Source: Gloeocapsopsis dulcis
GTDB taxonomy: Bacteria > Cyanobacteriota > Cyanobacteriia > Cyanobacteriales > Chroococcidiopsidaceae
Assembly (NCBI RefSeq): GCF_032163395.1
Contig: NZ_CP119968.1
Coordinates: 1,845,501-1,909,500, forward strand
Direction of reading: 5' to 3'
DNA: 64,000 bases
Shown here: piece after piece, positions 9,276-18,155 of the stretch
Position numbering within the stretch: the stretch's first letter is position 1
How the letters are laid out: each line of letters begins with the position of its first letter
Notes under the pieces: generated by a model
The model's input: the letters and a program-made list of their open reading frames with translations, nothing else
Database searches by the model: none
What the model was told of the DNA's origin: nothing
Program-made: the position numbers and the translations under genes

Positions 9276-10064
9276 CTAAGATTTGTGAGCAAAGAAAATT
9301 TTCCTATAGTTAGTAGCTAAAGGATTTTCTGAAAGCACAGGTGGAAATAGAACATATTGGTTAACTAATTCTTGAGAGAAGTTCGTTTCATTGACTACTG
9401 TTACTGTAAAACCAACTGATTCTAGCAACGAGGGGAAGTTATCTCCGTAAATTCGCAAGTGATCCCACTGGCCAAATACCTTCTCTCGTTCTTCAGGACT
9501 AACAATAGTTGAATCCTCGAATGTTTGTTTTAAATTCTCTTGTTGAGGCACTGTTATTATTGCGTATCCACCTACGCTTAAAACACGATAAATTTCCTGC
9601 ATGGCCTTAGTATCATTAGGAACATGCTCAAGAACATCACAAGCAACTACTAGGTCAAACGCCCCATCTTGCACAGAGGACATATTAGATATATCCAGTT
9701 TCATATCCAATCCTTCAACAAGATAGTCCGCAGTTACATACTTATTTGCATACTTAGGAAATATGCTTTTAAGTGCTTTCTCAGGAGCGAAGTGAAGAAC
9801 TTTTTTATTTTGAACAATATCTTTGTAAGTTAATCCATCAATAGAGGATAATGTTGCAACAAACAATCTATGACGAACTTCTGAGTGACATTCAGGACAT
9901 ATTGTATACGGATGCCAACAATCACTAATAAAATGCCTACCTTGCCAACCACAAAGATTGCATTCTACAATTTTAGGATATGCAAGATAAGCACGCTTTG
10001 ATACTGACTTTACTTTGCGAAATACTTGGCTTGGGAACCTTAAAATATCAGAGGAAACTACCAT
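9276..10064 (-). CDS. Class I SAM-dependent methyltransferase with zinc-ribbon-like N-terminus
   Basis: 262 residues. A four-cysteine knuckle comes first (CNLC at 35-38 and CPEC at 56-59), with HRLFV after it. The methyltransferase core contains KVLHFAPEKAL (motif I position, where FAPE replaces the usual DxGxG), FDLVVACDVLEHVPND and YRVLSVGGYAIITVPQ. Similar Cys4-methyltransferase proteins occur beside glycan-synthesis genes in many bacteria. The substrate here is unknown, and the neighbours (TPR protein, ppsA) give no hint. Base composition is more AT-rich than its neighbours, which would fit acquisition by transfer, but I did not compute this. Confidence 0.75.
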   Translation of the reverse strand: MVVSSDILRFPSQVFRKVKSVSKRAYLAYPKIVECNLCGWQGRHFISDCWHPYTICPECHSEVRHRLFVATLSSIDGLTYKDIVQNKKVLHFAPEKALKSIFPKYANKYVTADYLVEGLDMKLDISNMSSVQDGAFDLVVACDVLEHVPNDTKAMQEIYRVLSVGGYAIITVPQQENLKQTFEDSTIVSPEEREKVFGQWDHLRIYGDNFPSLLESVGFTVTVVNETNFSQELVNQYVLFPPVLSENPLATNYRKIFFAHKS

Positions 10065-10335
10065 ACGTCAGGTTGATCTTTATAAATAAAATTGGCATTA
10101 TTTTCCCTGAAAAATCCAATTAAAGTCAATTAAGTTTTATTACATATAAAGCGAAGCGATTTTTAGCTGTGTCATAGGTTGCTGAAGTATTGATTATCAA
10201 CTGTTAGTAGTAAGCAATTCACATTCAGTAGTTACGATCCAGATCGCAAGGCTGTAATCTCTGCGGCTTCTTGTACAACTAACTGTCTGACACCGATCGC
10301 CAAAATCCTCTGATATCATTAGTAAAAAAAGATTT

Positions 10336-12786
10336 ATGGTAAAAGCAGCTGCAGAAAAGTCTTTTCCATCTTCGCAAGCGCGATTGCTGATTCTCTGGTT
10401 TGATCAAGTTGGCATTGCGGATATTCCCTTGGTGGGTGGTAAAAATGCCTCGTTGGGAGAGATGATTCAACAGCTAACATCACAAGGTGTCAATGTTCCG
10501 AATGGTTTTGCGACAACATCTGAGGCATATCGCTACTTTATTCAAGCAGCGGGGTTAGAAGAACAGTTACGATCGCTCTTTTTTGATCTTGATGTTGCTG
10601 ATGTCAATAATTTACGCCGAGTTGGCAAACAAGCGCGATCGCTTGTTTTAAATACACCATTTCCTGAAGACTTGCAACAAGCAATTACTGAAGCTTATCA
10701 AGAAATGTGCGATCGCTACGGTACAGATACTGATGTTGCAGTGCGTTCGAGTGCAACTGCTGAAGACTTACCCGATGCAAGTTTTGCGGGACAGCAGGAA
10801 ACATATCTTAATATCAGTGGCATTCAAAGAGTATTAGAAGCCTGCCATCGCTGCTTTGCTTCATTGTTTACCGATCGCGCGATTTCCTATCGCCAAATTA
10901 AAGGATTCGATCGCGTTGATGTGGCGCTTTCTGTCGGTGTCCAGAAGATGGTGCGTTCCGATTTAGCAACTTCTGGGGTGATGTTTTCGATTGAAACCGA
11001 AACAGGTTTTCAAGATGCAGCGCTGATTACAGCTGCCTATGGATTGGGAGAAAATGTTGTGCAAGGTGCTGTAAATCCCGATGAATACTATGTTTTTAAA
11101 CCAACTTTAAAAGCAGGATTTCGCCCAATCTTAGAGAAGAGATTGGGAAGTAAAGAATTAAAGATGGTGTATGATGATGGCTCTAAACTAACAAAAAATG
11201 TCAAAGTATCGCCCGAAGAAAAAAATCAATTTGCGCTGAATGACGAGGAAATTCTACAACTTGCACGGTGGGCGTGTTTAATTGAAGATCATTATTCGCA
11301 AGTCCACGATAAACATACACCGATGGATATTGAATGGGCAAAAGATGGAATTACTCAGGAATTATTTATTGTCCAAGCACGTCCCGAAACTGTGCAGTCG
11401 CAAAAAAGTACCAACGTACTGCGTAGCTATGAGTTTACTGCTGAAGTGACGGCAAAACCATTAGTTATTGGACGGGCAGTTGGAAGTGCGATCGCGCAGG
11501 GCAAAGCCCACATTATTACCGATGCGAGTAAAATCGATCAATTCCTACCAGGAGAAGTATTAGTTACTGATCGCACCGATCCTGACTGGGAACCAATTAT
11601 GAAAAAAGCCAGCGCGATGATTACCAATCAAGGCGGGCGTACCTGTCATGCGGCAATTATTGCACGCGAACTGGGAATTCCAGCGATTGTTGGTTGTGGT
11701 GATGCGACAACAGTATTACAAACGAATCAAGACATCACAATTTCTTGCGCGGAAGGTGAGGAAGGAAAAGTCTATGCAGGTTTATTACCATTTGAAGTCA
11801 AAGAAATTCCGTTAGAAAACTTACCGCGTACCCGCACGCAAATTTTGATGAATGTGGGTAATCCGCAAGAAGCATTTCGCTTAGCTGCAATTCCAAACGA
11901 TGGTGTGGGATTAGCGCGATTTGAATTTATTATTGCTAACCATATCCAAGTTCACCCGCTAGCTTTATTAAACTACGACAAGTTAGATCAATTTATTCAA
12001 GCAAAAATTGCAGAATTAACTGCACTTTACGACGACAAACCACAATATTTTGTTGATAAATTAGCCCAAGGTGTGGGAAGAATTGCCGCAGCTTTTTATC
12101 CCAAGCCTGTGATTGTGCGGATGTCTGATTTTAAGAGTAATGAATATGCAAATCTTTTAGGCGGAAATCAATTTGAACCTGATGAAGAAAACCCAATGTT
12201 AGGGTGGCGAGGTGCAGCGCGATATTACGACGCAGGCTATCGTGCAGGTTTTGCCTTAGAGTGTCAAGCGATTCTGCGGGTACGCGAGGAAATGGGTTTA
12301 ACTAATGTGATTCCAATGATTCCTTTTTGTCGTACTCCCGATGAAGGACGAATGGTGTTGGCAGAGATGGCAACAAATGGCTTGCAGCAGGGTGAAGACT
12401 TGCAAGTCTACGTGATGTGTGAGTTGCCTAATAATGTGATTATGGCAGAGGAATTTGCCCAAGTTTTCGATGGTTTCTCGATTGGTTCTAATGACTTAAC
12501 GCAGTTAACTTTGGGAATTGATCGCGATTCTGCACTTGTTGCCAGATTATTTGACGAACGCAGCGCAGGAGTCAAGCGGATGGTAACAATGGCGATCGCC
12601 GCTGCAAAAAAACACAATCGCAAAATTGGTATCTGCGGACAAGCACCCAGTGACTATCCTGAGTTTGCGCAGTTTTTAGTCGAACAAGGCATCGATACAA
12701 TTAGTCTTAATCCTGATTCCGTATTAAAAACAATGCTAATTGTAGCAGAAGCAGAGGAAGCAGGGGTGCACAGGGGCAATGACTAA
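10336..12786 (+). CDS. ppsA: Phosphoenolpyruvate synthase
   Basis: Converts pyruvate plus ATP to PEP, AMP and phosphate (gluconeogenic direction). 816 residues. The ATP-binding N-domain has LVGGKNASLGEM and VRSSATAEDLPDASFAGQQET. The swivelling phosphohistidine domain has TNQGGRTCHAAIIAREL with H438. The PEP-binding barrel ends with FSIGSNDLTQLTLGIDRDS and GICGQAPSDYPEF, which carries the catalytic Cys. The last ten or so codons (EEAGVHRGND) are written by a purine-rich short repeat of the intergenic type. This apparently moved the stop so that the frame now overlaps the next gene by eight bases. Confidence 0.96.
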   Translation: MVKAAAEKSFPSSQARLLILWFDQVGIADIPLVGGKNASLGEMIQQLTSQGVNVPNGFATTSEAYRYFIQAAGLEEQLRSLFFDLDVADVNNLRRVGKQARSLVLNTPFPEDLQQAITEAYQEMCDRYGTDTDVAVRSSATAEDLPDASFAGQQETYLNISGIQRVLEACHRCFASLFTDRAISYRQIKGFDRVDVALSVGVQKMVRSDLATSGVMFSIETETGFQDAALITAAYGLGENVVQGAVNPDEYYVFKPTLKAGFRPILEKRLGSKELKMVYDDGSKLTKNVKVSPEEKNQFALNDEEILQLARWACLIEDHYSQVHDKHTPMDIEWAKDGITQELFIVQARPETVQSQKSTNVLRSYEFTAEVTAKPLVIGRAVGSAIAQGKAHIITDASKIDQFLPGEVLVTDRTDPDWEPIMKKASAMITNQGGRTCHAAIIARELGIPAIVGCGDATTVLQTNQDITISCAEGEEGKVYAGLLPFEVKEIPLENLPRTRTQILMNVGNPQEAFRLAAIPNDGVGLARFEFIIANHIQVHPLALLNYDKLDQFIQAKIAELTALYDDKPQYFVDKLAQGVGRIAAAFYPKPVIVRMSDFKSNEYANLLGGNQFEPDEENPMLGWRGAARYYDAGYRAGFALECQAILRVREEMGLTNVIPMIPFCRTPDEGRMVLAEMATNGLQQGEDLQVYVMCELPNNVIMAEEFAQVFDGFSIGSNDLTQLTLGIDRDSALVARLFDERSAGVKRMVTMAIAAAKKHNRKIGICGQAPSDYPEFAQFLVEQGIDTISLNPDSVLKTMLIVAEAEEAGVHRGND

Positions 12787-13522
12787 CTTCGTTACCTATC
12801 TCCAACCCAATCCCCTTGCTGATATACGACTTTTTTGCTTTCCTTATGCTGGAGGAGGAACATTAAGCTTTCGTTCTTGGGTAAACAACTTACCTAAAAA
12901 TCTTGAAGTCTGTGCGATTGAACTTCCAGGGCGAGGAAAGCAGATCAAATCGCCGCCGTTCACTCAGCTAGAACCACTTGTGCAAGCGATCGCTGCCAAC
13001 ATTCTACCGCAGCTAGACAAGCCTTTCGCATTTTTCGGTCATAGTATGGGAGCGATCGTCAGCTTTGAACTAACGCGCTTGCTGCGCAAGAATTATGGCA
13101 TAGAACCTTTACATCTATTTGTTTCTGGCCGTCGCGCCCCGCAAATTTCTGTTCAAAAATCATTTATCCACACTTTACCAGAACCAGAGTTTCTCGCTAA
13201 ACTCCGCCACCTCAATGGTACTCCTGAAGCGGTACTAGCTAATGCCGAATTAATGGAAATGCTATCACCAATAATACGTGCAGACTTTGCAGTAATTGAA
13301 ACCTATGTCTACGCAGAAGACTCGCCATTAAACTGCCCAATTACAGCATTTGGTGGTTTACAAGATCCAGAAGCAAGTTTTACTGAACTTGAGGCTTGGC
13401 GACAACAAACCAATGCAACCTTTTCCCTACAAATGCTTCCTGGCAATCATTTCTTTCTACATTCTGCCGAAAATTTGTTACTTTACAGTATTAGTAGAGC
13501 GTTGTGCTTAAGTAATAAGTGA
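12779..13522 (+). CDS. Type II thioesterase (alpha/beta hydrolase)
   Basis: 247 residues. FCFPYAGGGTLSFRSW at the N-terminus, ELPGRGKQ, and the nucleophile elbow FFGHSMGA with Ser89 are hallmarks of external thioesterases of NRPS/PKS systems (GrsT/TEII type). The Asp is probably in GGLQDPEAS and the His in LPGNHFFLH near residue 226. These enzymes strip mis-primed acyl groups from carrier proteins. No NRPS or PKS gene lies in the window, but an Sfp-type phosphopantetheinyl transferase lies 8 kb away. The start overlaps the last eight bases of ppsA, so translation may be coupled. Confidence 0.86.
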   Translation: MTNFVTYLQPNPLADIRLFCFPYAGGGTLSFRSWVNNLPKNLEVCAIELPGRGKQIKSPPFTQLEPLVQAIAANILPQLDKPFAFFGHSMGAIVSFELTRLLRKNYGIEPLHLFVSGRRAPQISVQKSFIHTLPEPEFLAKLRHLNGTPEAVLANAELMEMLSPIIRADFAVIETYVYAEDSPLNCPITAFGGLQDPEASFTELEAWRQQTNATFSLQMLPGNHFFLHSAENLLLYSISRALCLSNK

Positions 13523-13851
13523 CTTTTTTATTGCACTTACCTTAAAACCTTTTTTTAGACTACTATAGCCTAAAAACAAGCTCATAGTTTACAAACTTAA
13601 ATGAGCATAAAAATACTCTTGAATGATTGAATATGATATTGTACGTGCCTTTGCTCTAACGAGGTATTTTGCGTATTTTTACTGTAGCCGTAGAAGTAGA
13701 AAATCTAGAAAATAATGTTAAAAGCTATTAATCTAAAAAAAAACTTAAGATTTTTGCTTGCCTTACTCATAGGAACCTGAGTGTGGAGGTATGAAACTAA
13801 ATATTGAATTGAAAGAATAAATAAACAGTAACAACTATAATAACAAGTTCC
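13523..13851. other. AT-rich leader of the sensory cluster
   Basis: About 330 bases between the thioesterase gene and the LOV kinase gene. It is strongly AT-rich with A-runs. I see no RNA gene and no convincing protein frame. It probably holds the promoter of the sensory operon, but no specific site can be named. Confidence 0.4.
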
Positions 13852-16254
13852 ATGAGCTTCCCTCCCAGCCAAAAAACTATTGCTAGCACTGAAGAGATTA
13901 CACAAATAGATACCCATAACAACCATGATTGTGTAATTACTAATTTTCAACCTGCGACTATCAAAATTCTACTAATAGAAGACAATTCAGGAGATGCTAG
14001 ATTAGTACGCAAACTCTTAGCTGAAGCAACTATTAGTAAGTGTCGTCTAACTCATGTTGAGCGATTGAGTGAGGCATTGCAGCATCTTAAAGAAGATAAT
14101 TTTGACGTAATCCTGCTTGATTTATCTTTACCAGGTGGACACGAACTCGACAATGTTATTCAGCTGCACGCGATCGCGCCAAATGTACCACTTGTAGTGC
14201 TCACTGGTTTTGATGATGAAGCACTTGCAATTCGCTCTGTGAGAGAGGGTGCACAAGATTATTTAGTTAAGGGATACATGGATAGCAACTTATTAGTACG
14301 TGCTATTCGCCATGCGATCGAACGACACCAGCTATTAGCCAATCTCGAACAGCGCACGCAAGAGTTACAGGCTCGCGAAACAAATTTCCGTAACGTCATA
14401 GCAACAAATATGGATGGCATGATCATCATAGATAGTTATGGAGTTGTGCGTTTCGTTAACCCTGCTACAGAAGCTCTCTTTAATTGCAAAGCAGAAGAAC
14501 TCTTGAATAAATCATTTGGCTTTCCTGTAATGGCAGGGGAAACAAGAGATTTTTGCATTATCCGCCAAGGTAGAGAATCTGCTGTGGTGGAAATGCGCGT
14601 CACAGAAACAAGCTGGGAGGGAGAGTGTGCGTATCTTGCCTCAATCCGCGATATTACCGAACAAAAGCGAGCGGAAGAATCGTTCCGGTTAAATGAGCGT
14701 GCCATGGCGGCAGCAAGTAATGGCATTGTGATTGTCGATCCCAGGCAACCAGATAGTCCGATTATTTATTGCAATCCAGCATTTGAGCGGATGACGGGTT
14801 ATTCACAGGATGAAGTGCTAGGATACAATTGCCGCTTTTTGCAAGGTCCTGATACCGATCCTACCGCATTAGCAGAAATTCGTTGTGCGCTGCATGAAGA
14901 GCGCGAATGTCGAGTCATCTTAAAAAATTACCGCAAAGATGGAACGCCGTTTTGGAACGAACTCGCGATCGCTCCAGTACAAGACGCAAATGGTCAACTA
15001 ACTCACTTTATTGGAGTACAATCTGATATCACCGAGCGCAAGCGGGCAGAAGAGGCGGTACTTCGTGCTAAGGTAGCTGAGGCAGCAAAACTTGCACTGG
15101 AAACAGAAATTACTGAGCGTAAGCAGGTAGAAATCGCCTTACGCGAAAGTGAAGAGCGATATCGATCTGTTGTCGATAATGTCAAAGAAGTTATTTTTCA
15201 GACAAATACAGCAGGAATCTGGACGTTTCTTAATCCTGCATGGCAAGACATTACGGGCTTTACAGTAGAAGCGAGCATCGGTAAGTATTTTGCCAACTAT
15301 ATTCACCCTAGCGATCGCCAACATCAAATCGATCTGTTTCAGTCACTTATAACTGAGCAACAAGAGTGCTATCGACAAGAAGTTCGTTATTTAAATCATA
15401 ATGGGAGCTTTCGCTGGATTGAAGTTTATGCGCGCTTAACGCAGGATAGCGAAGGTAACGTTATCGGGACTTCGGGCACGCTCAATGACATCACTAAGCG
15501 TAAACGAGCCGAAGAAGACATTCGTAGTGCCTTAGAAAAAGCCAAAGAACTCAACGAACTCAAGTCACGCTTCATTACTATAACTTCCCATGAGTTCCGT
15601 ACTCCGTTAGCGACAATTTTATCTTCTACCGAACTTGTACGGAAGTACAGCCATAAATTGAGCGAGGAGAAAAAACTTTTACATCTAGAGCGCATTCAAA
15701 TCGCAGTTAAAAATATGACTCAGCTGCTAGACGATGTTTTGTTGATTGGCAAAGCAGAAGCAGGGAAACTCGATTTCAATCCGAAACCGCTAGCGCTGAC
15801 ACAATTTTGCCGTGACTTGGTGGAAGAGATGCAGCTAACTGCAGGTAGTCAACACGCGATCGCTTTCGTTAACCAGAATTGTGACACGCACATTTTTTGC
15901 ATGGATGAAAAGTTACTGCGGCACATTCTAGGCAATTTACTCTCTAATGCAATTAAATATTCTCCTGCAGGCGGCACAATTTTGCTGGAACTGATTTACC
16001 AGCAAGAAGCAGTCATTTTTCACGTTCGAGACGAAGGCATTGGCATTCCAGAAGCAGATCAAGCCAAACTATTTGATTTATTTCATCGCGCTAGCAATGT
16101 TGGCACAATTTCGGGTACAGGGCTGGGACTTGCAATTGTCAAAAAGGCTGTAGACTTCCATGGCGGTAAGATTACTATCGCTAGCAAAATCGGCATTGGT
16201 ACAACATTCACAGTTAAGTTTCCCCTCAATGACAGAATAAAAACAAATGACTAA
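13852..16254 (+). CDS. Hybrid LOV/PAS sensor histidine kinase with N-terminal receiver
   Basis: 800 residues. Order: receiver (about 40-155, phospho-acceptor D90 in ILLDLSLPG, Lys in YLVKGY); PAS1 (about 180-278); a LOV-type PAS (about 283-398); a coiled linker; PAS3 (about 435-555); HisKA with H580 in SHEFRTPL; HATPase (NLLSNAIKYSP, GTGLGLAIVKK). The second PAS has the complete LOV signature: GYNCRFLQGP with the flavin-adduct Cys327, N359 in NYRKDG, N369 in FWNEL and Q390 in IGVQSD. It should therefore bind flavin and sense blue light (strong inference from family chemistry). There are no membrane segments. Its end overlaps the next gene by eight bases, so the REC-GGDEF-EAL protein is its likely partner. 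Confidence 0.92.
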   Translation: MSFPPSQKTIASTEEITQIDTHNNHDCVITNFQPATIKILLIEDNSGDARLVRKLLAEATISKCRLTHVERLSEALQHLKEDNFDVILLDLSLPGGHELDNVIQLHAIAPNVPLVVLTGFDDEALAIRSVREGAQDYLVKGYMDSNLLVRAIRHAIERHQLLANLEQRTQELQARETNFRNVIATNMDGMIIIDSYGVVRFVNPATEALFNCKAEELLNKSFGFPVMAGETRDFCIIRQGRESAVVEMRVTETSWEGECAYLASIRDITEQKRAEESFRLNERAMAAASNGIVIVDPRQPDSPIIYCNPAFERMTGYSQDEVLGYNCRFLQGPDTDPTALAEIRCALHEERECRVILKNYRKDGTPFWNELAIAPVQDANGQLTHFIGVQSDITERKRAEEAVLRAKVAEAAKLALETEITERKQVEIALRESEERYRSVVDNVKEVIFQTNTAGIWTFLNPAWQDITGFTVEASIGKYFANYIHPSDRQHQIDLFQSLITEQQECYRQEVRYLNHNGSFRWIEVYARLTQDSEGNVIGTSGTLNDITKRKRAEEDIRSALEKAKELNELKSRFITITSHEFRTPLATILSSTELVRKYSHKLSEEKKLLHLERIQIAVKNMTQLLDDVLLIGKAEAGKLDFNPKPLALTQFCRDLVEEMQLTAGSQHAIAFVNQNCDTHIFCMDEKLLRHILGNLLSNAIKYSPAGGTILLELIYQQEAVIFHVRDEGIGIPEADQAKLFDLFHRASNVGTISGTGLGLAIVKKAVDFHGGKITIASKIGIGTTFTVKFPLNDRIKTND

Positions 16255-17980
16255 AATTCTTGTGATTGAAGACGAGGCTATACTACGAGCCAACACCATA
16301 CAAATTTTAGAGTTTGAAGATTTTCAGACTATTGAGGCAGAAAATGGTTTGATTGGCGTGCAGCTAGCTCAAAAAGAGCTACCTGATTTGATTATCTGTG
16401 ACATCATGATGCGTGGAATTGATGGCTATACGGTACTAGCAATGTTACGTCAAAACCCACTGACTGCTACTATTCCATTTATTTTTACGACAGCTAAGGC
16501 GAGTAAATCTGATCTGCGTCGCGGCATGGAACTTGGAGCAGATGATTATCTCACTAAACCCTTTACCGCCGACGAATTACTCAATGCGATCGCCACTCGT
16601 TTAGAAAAACAAGCAACGATTATCCAACAATACACTACCAAACTCAAGCAAGTTGAAGAAAAACTCAATTACTTGGTTCACTATGACAGTTTGACAAACC
16701 TTCCTAATCAACTTCTGCTTCAAGATCGGCTCAACGCATTATTAACTCAAGCAAACAATCATAAAATAATAGTCCCAATTTTATTGCTGGGCTTGGCACA
16801 GTTTGAACAAATTAATAGCACATTAGGACACGAAATCGGTAATTTATTACTCAAAGCTGTGGCTGAGCGGTTGATTGCTTGCCTTGGTAAAGAAAGTATG
16901 GTAGCTCGTTTACATACAGAGCAATTTGCGATCGCCCTACCATCAGTAAAGCTACAAGAATTTACTAATATAGCTCAATCTATTTTAGATAGCTTATCAA
17001 AATCCTTTATTTTAAATAAACACGAAGTCTTTATTACGACTAATATTGGTATTGCTCTCTATCCGGTTGATGGAAAAGACATCAATACTCTAATTGAAAA
17101 TGCCAAGGTGGCAATGCAGTTTTCCAAGAAAAAAGAGGTAAATAGCTATCAGTTTTACACAAGCAAAATGAATGCCTATTTATCTAAACAAATCGCGTTA
17201 GATAATAGCTTGCATCACGCTTTAGAACGAGAAGAGTTTCAAGTTTACTATCAGCCTCAAGTTGATTTAAGAACTGGAAAAATTGTTGGTGCAGAGGCCT
17301 TATTGCGTTGGCAACATCCAGAACAAGGGCTAGTTTCTCCAGTTAAGTTTATTCCAATAGCAGAAGAAAACGGCTTAATTGTTCCCATCGGTGAATGGAT
17401 ATTAATGGCAGCTTGTAGACAAACTAAAATTTGGCAAACTAACTGTCTTCCAAATCTCCGCATATCTGTCAACTTATCAGCACGTCAATTTGGTCAGCAT
17501 AATCTTAGTCAACGTTTAGTTCATATATTAGAAGAAACTGGTCTTGAGCCTAAATATCTAGAATTAGAGCTGACTGAAAGTATCTTCATAAAAAATACAG
17601 AAGCAACAACTAGAATGTTAAATGAGCTACAAACTTTAGGAGTTGAAATAGCAATTGATGATTTTGGTACAGGTTATTCGTCTTTAAGCTATTTAAAGCA
17701 ATTTCCAGTTGACACAATTAAGATTGATAAATGTTTTGTTGATAGCGTTGTAACTGATTCAAAAACAGCGAAGATCGTCACAGCAATTATCCAAATGGCA
17801 CACGATCTTAATATGAAAACAATTGCGGAAGGTGTAGAAACAAAAGCTGAATTCTCATTTCTACGTCAAAGGCAGTGTGATGAGTTCCAAGGCTATTTTT
17901 TCAGCCGACCTTTAACAGCTACAGAGTTTGAACAGCTACTTAATCGGGAAAATTATTGCAAATCTTATATACGTGAATAG
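16247..17980 (+). CDS. Response regulator with degenerate GGDEF and intact EAL domain
   Basis: 577 residues. The receiver (1-120) has D52 in LIICDIMMRG and Lys in YLTKPF. A helix leads to a GGDEF domain (about 140-310) whose signature loop reads RLHTEQF instead of GGDEF, so cyclase activity is not expected. The EAL domain (about 325-565) keeps the catalytic set: E350 in GAEALLRW, the Asn in VNLSARQF, ELTES, DDFGTGYSSL with IKIDKCFV, and AEGVET. It is predicted to hydrolyse cyclic di-GMP when phosphorylated. Translation is probably coupled to the LOV kinase through the overlapping start. Together they would link light to c-di-GMP level (inference). Confidence 0.9.
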   Translation: MTKILVIEDEAILRANTIQILEFEDFQTIEAENGLIGVQLAQKELPDLIICDIMMRGIDGYTVLAMLRQNPLTATIPFIFTTAKASKSDLRRGMELGADDYLTKPFTADELLNAIATRLEKQATIIQQYTTKLKQVEEKLNYLVHYDSLTNLPNQLLLQDRLNALLTQANNHKIIVPILLLGLAQFEQINSTLGHEIGNLLLKAVAERLIACLGKESMVARLHTEQFAIALPSVKLQEFTNIAQSILDSLSKSFILNKHEVFITTNIGIALYPVDGKDINTLIENAKVAMQFSKKKEVNSYQFYTSKMNAYLSKQIALDNSLHHALEREEFQVYYQPQVDLRTGKIVGAEALLRWQHPEQGLVSPVKFIPIAEENGLIVPIGEWILMAACRQTKIWQTNCLPNLRISVNLSARQFGQHNLSQRLVHILEETGLEPKYLELELTESIFIKNTEATTRMLNELQTLGVEIAIDDFGTGYSSLSYLKQFPVDTIKIDKCFVDSVVTDSKTAKIVTAIIQMAHDLNMKTIAEGVETKAEFSFLRQRQCDEFQGYFFSRPLTATEFEQLLNRENYCKSYIRE

Positions 17981-18155
17981 TGAGATTCGCTTACCTACGC
18001 AAAAGCCATCTAAAATGGCAATTAATAATTTAACGAAATTTGCTGTTTCACTAAAATTTTTAACTTCCATTTTTTTAAATTAAAGGTATTAAAATTTTAT
18101 CTTTTATGCAATGATATAAAAAAAATCTAACGACTCCAATATCTACATAAAAGCT

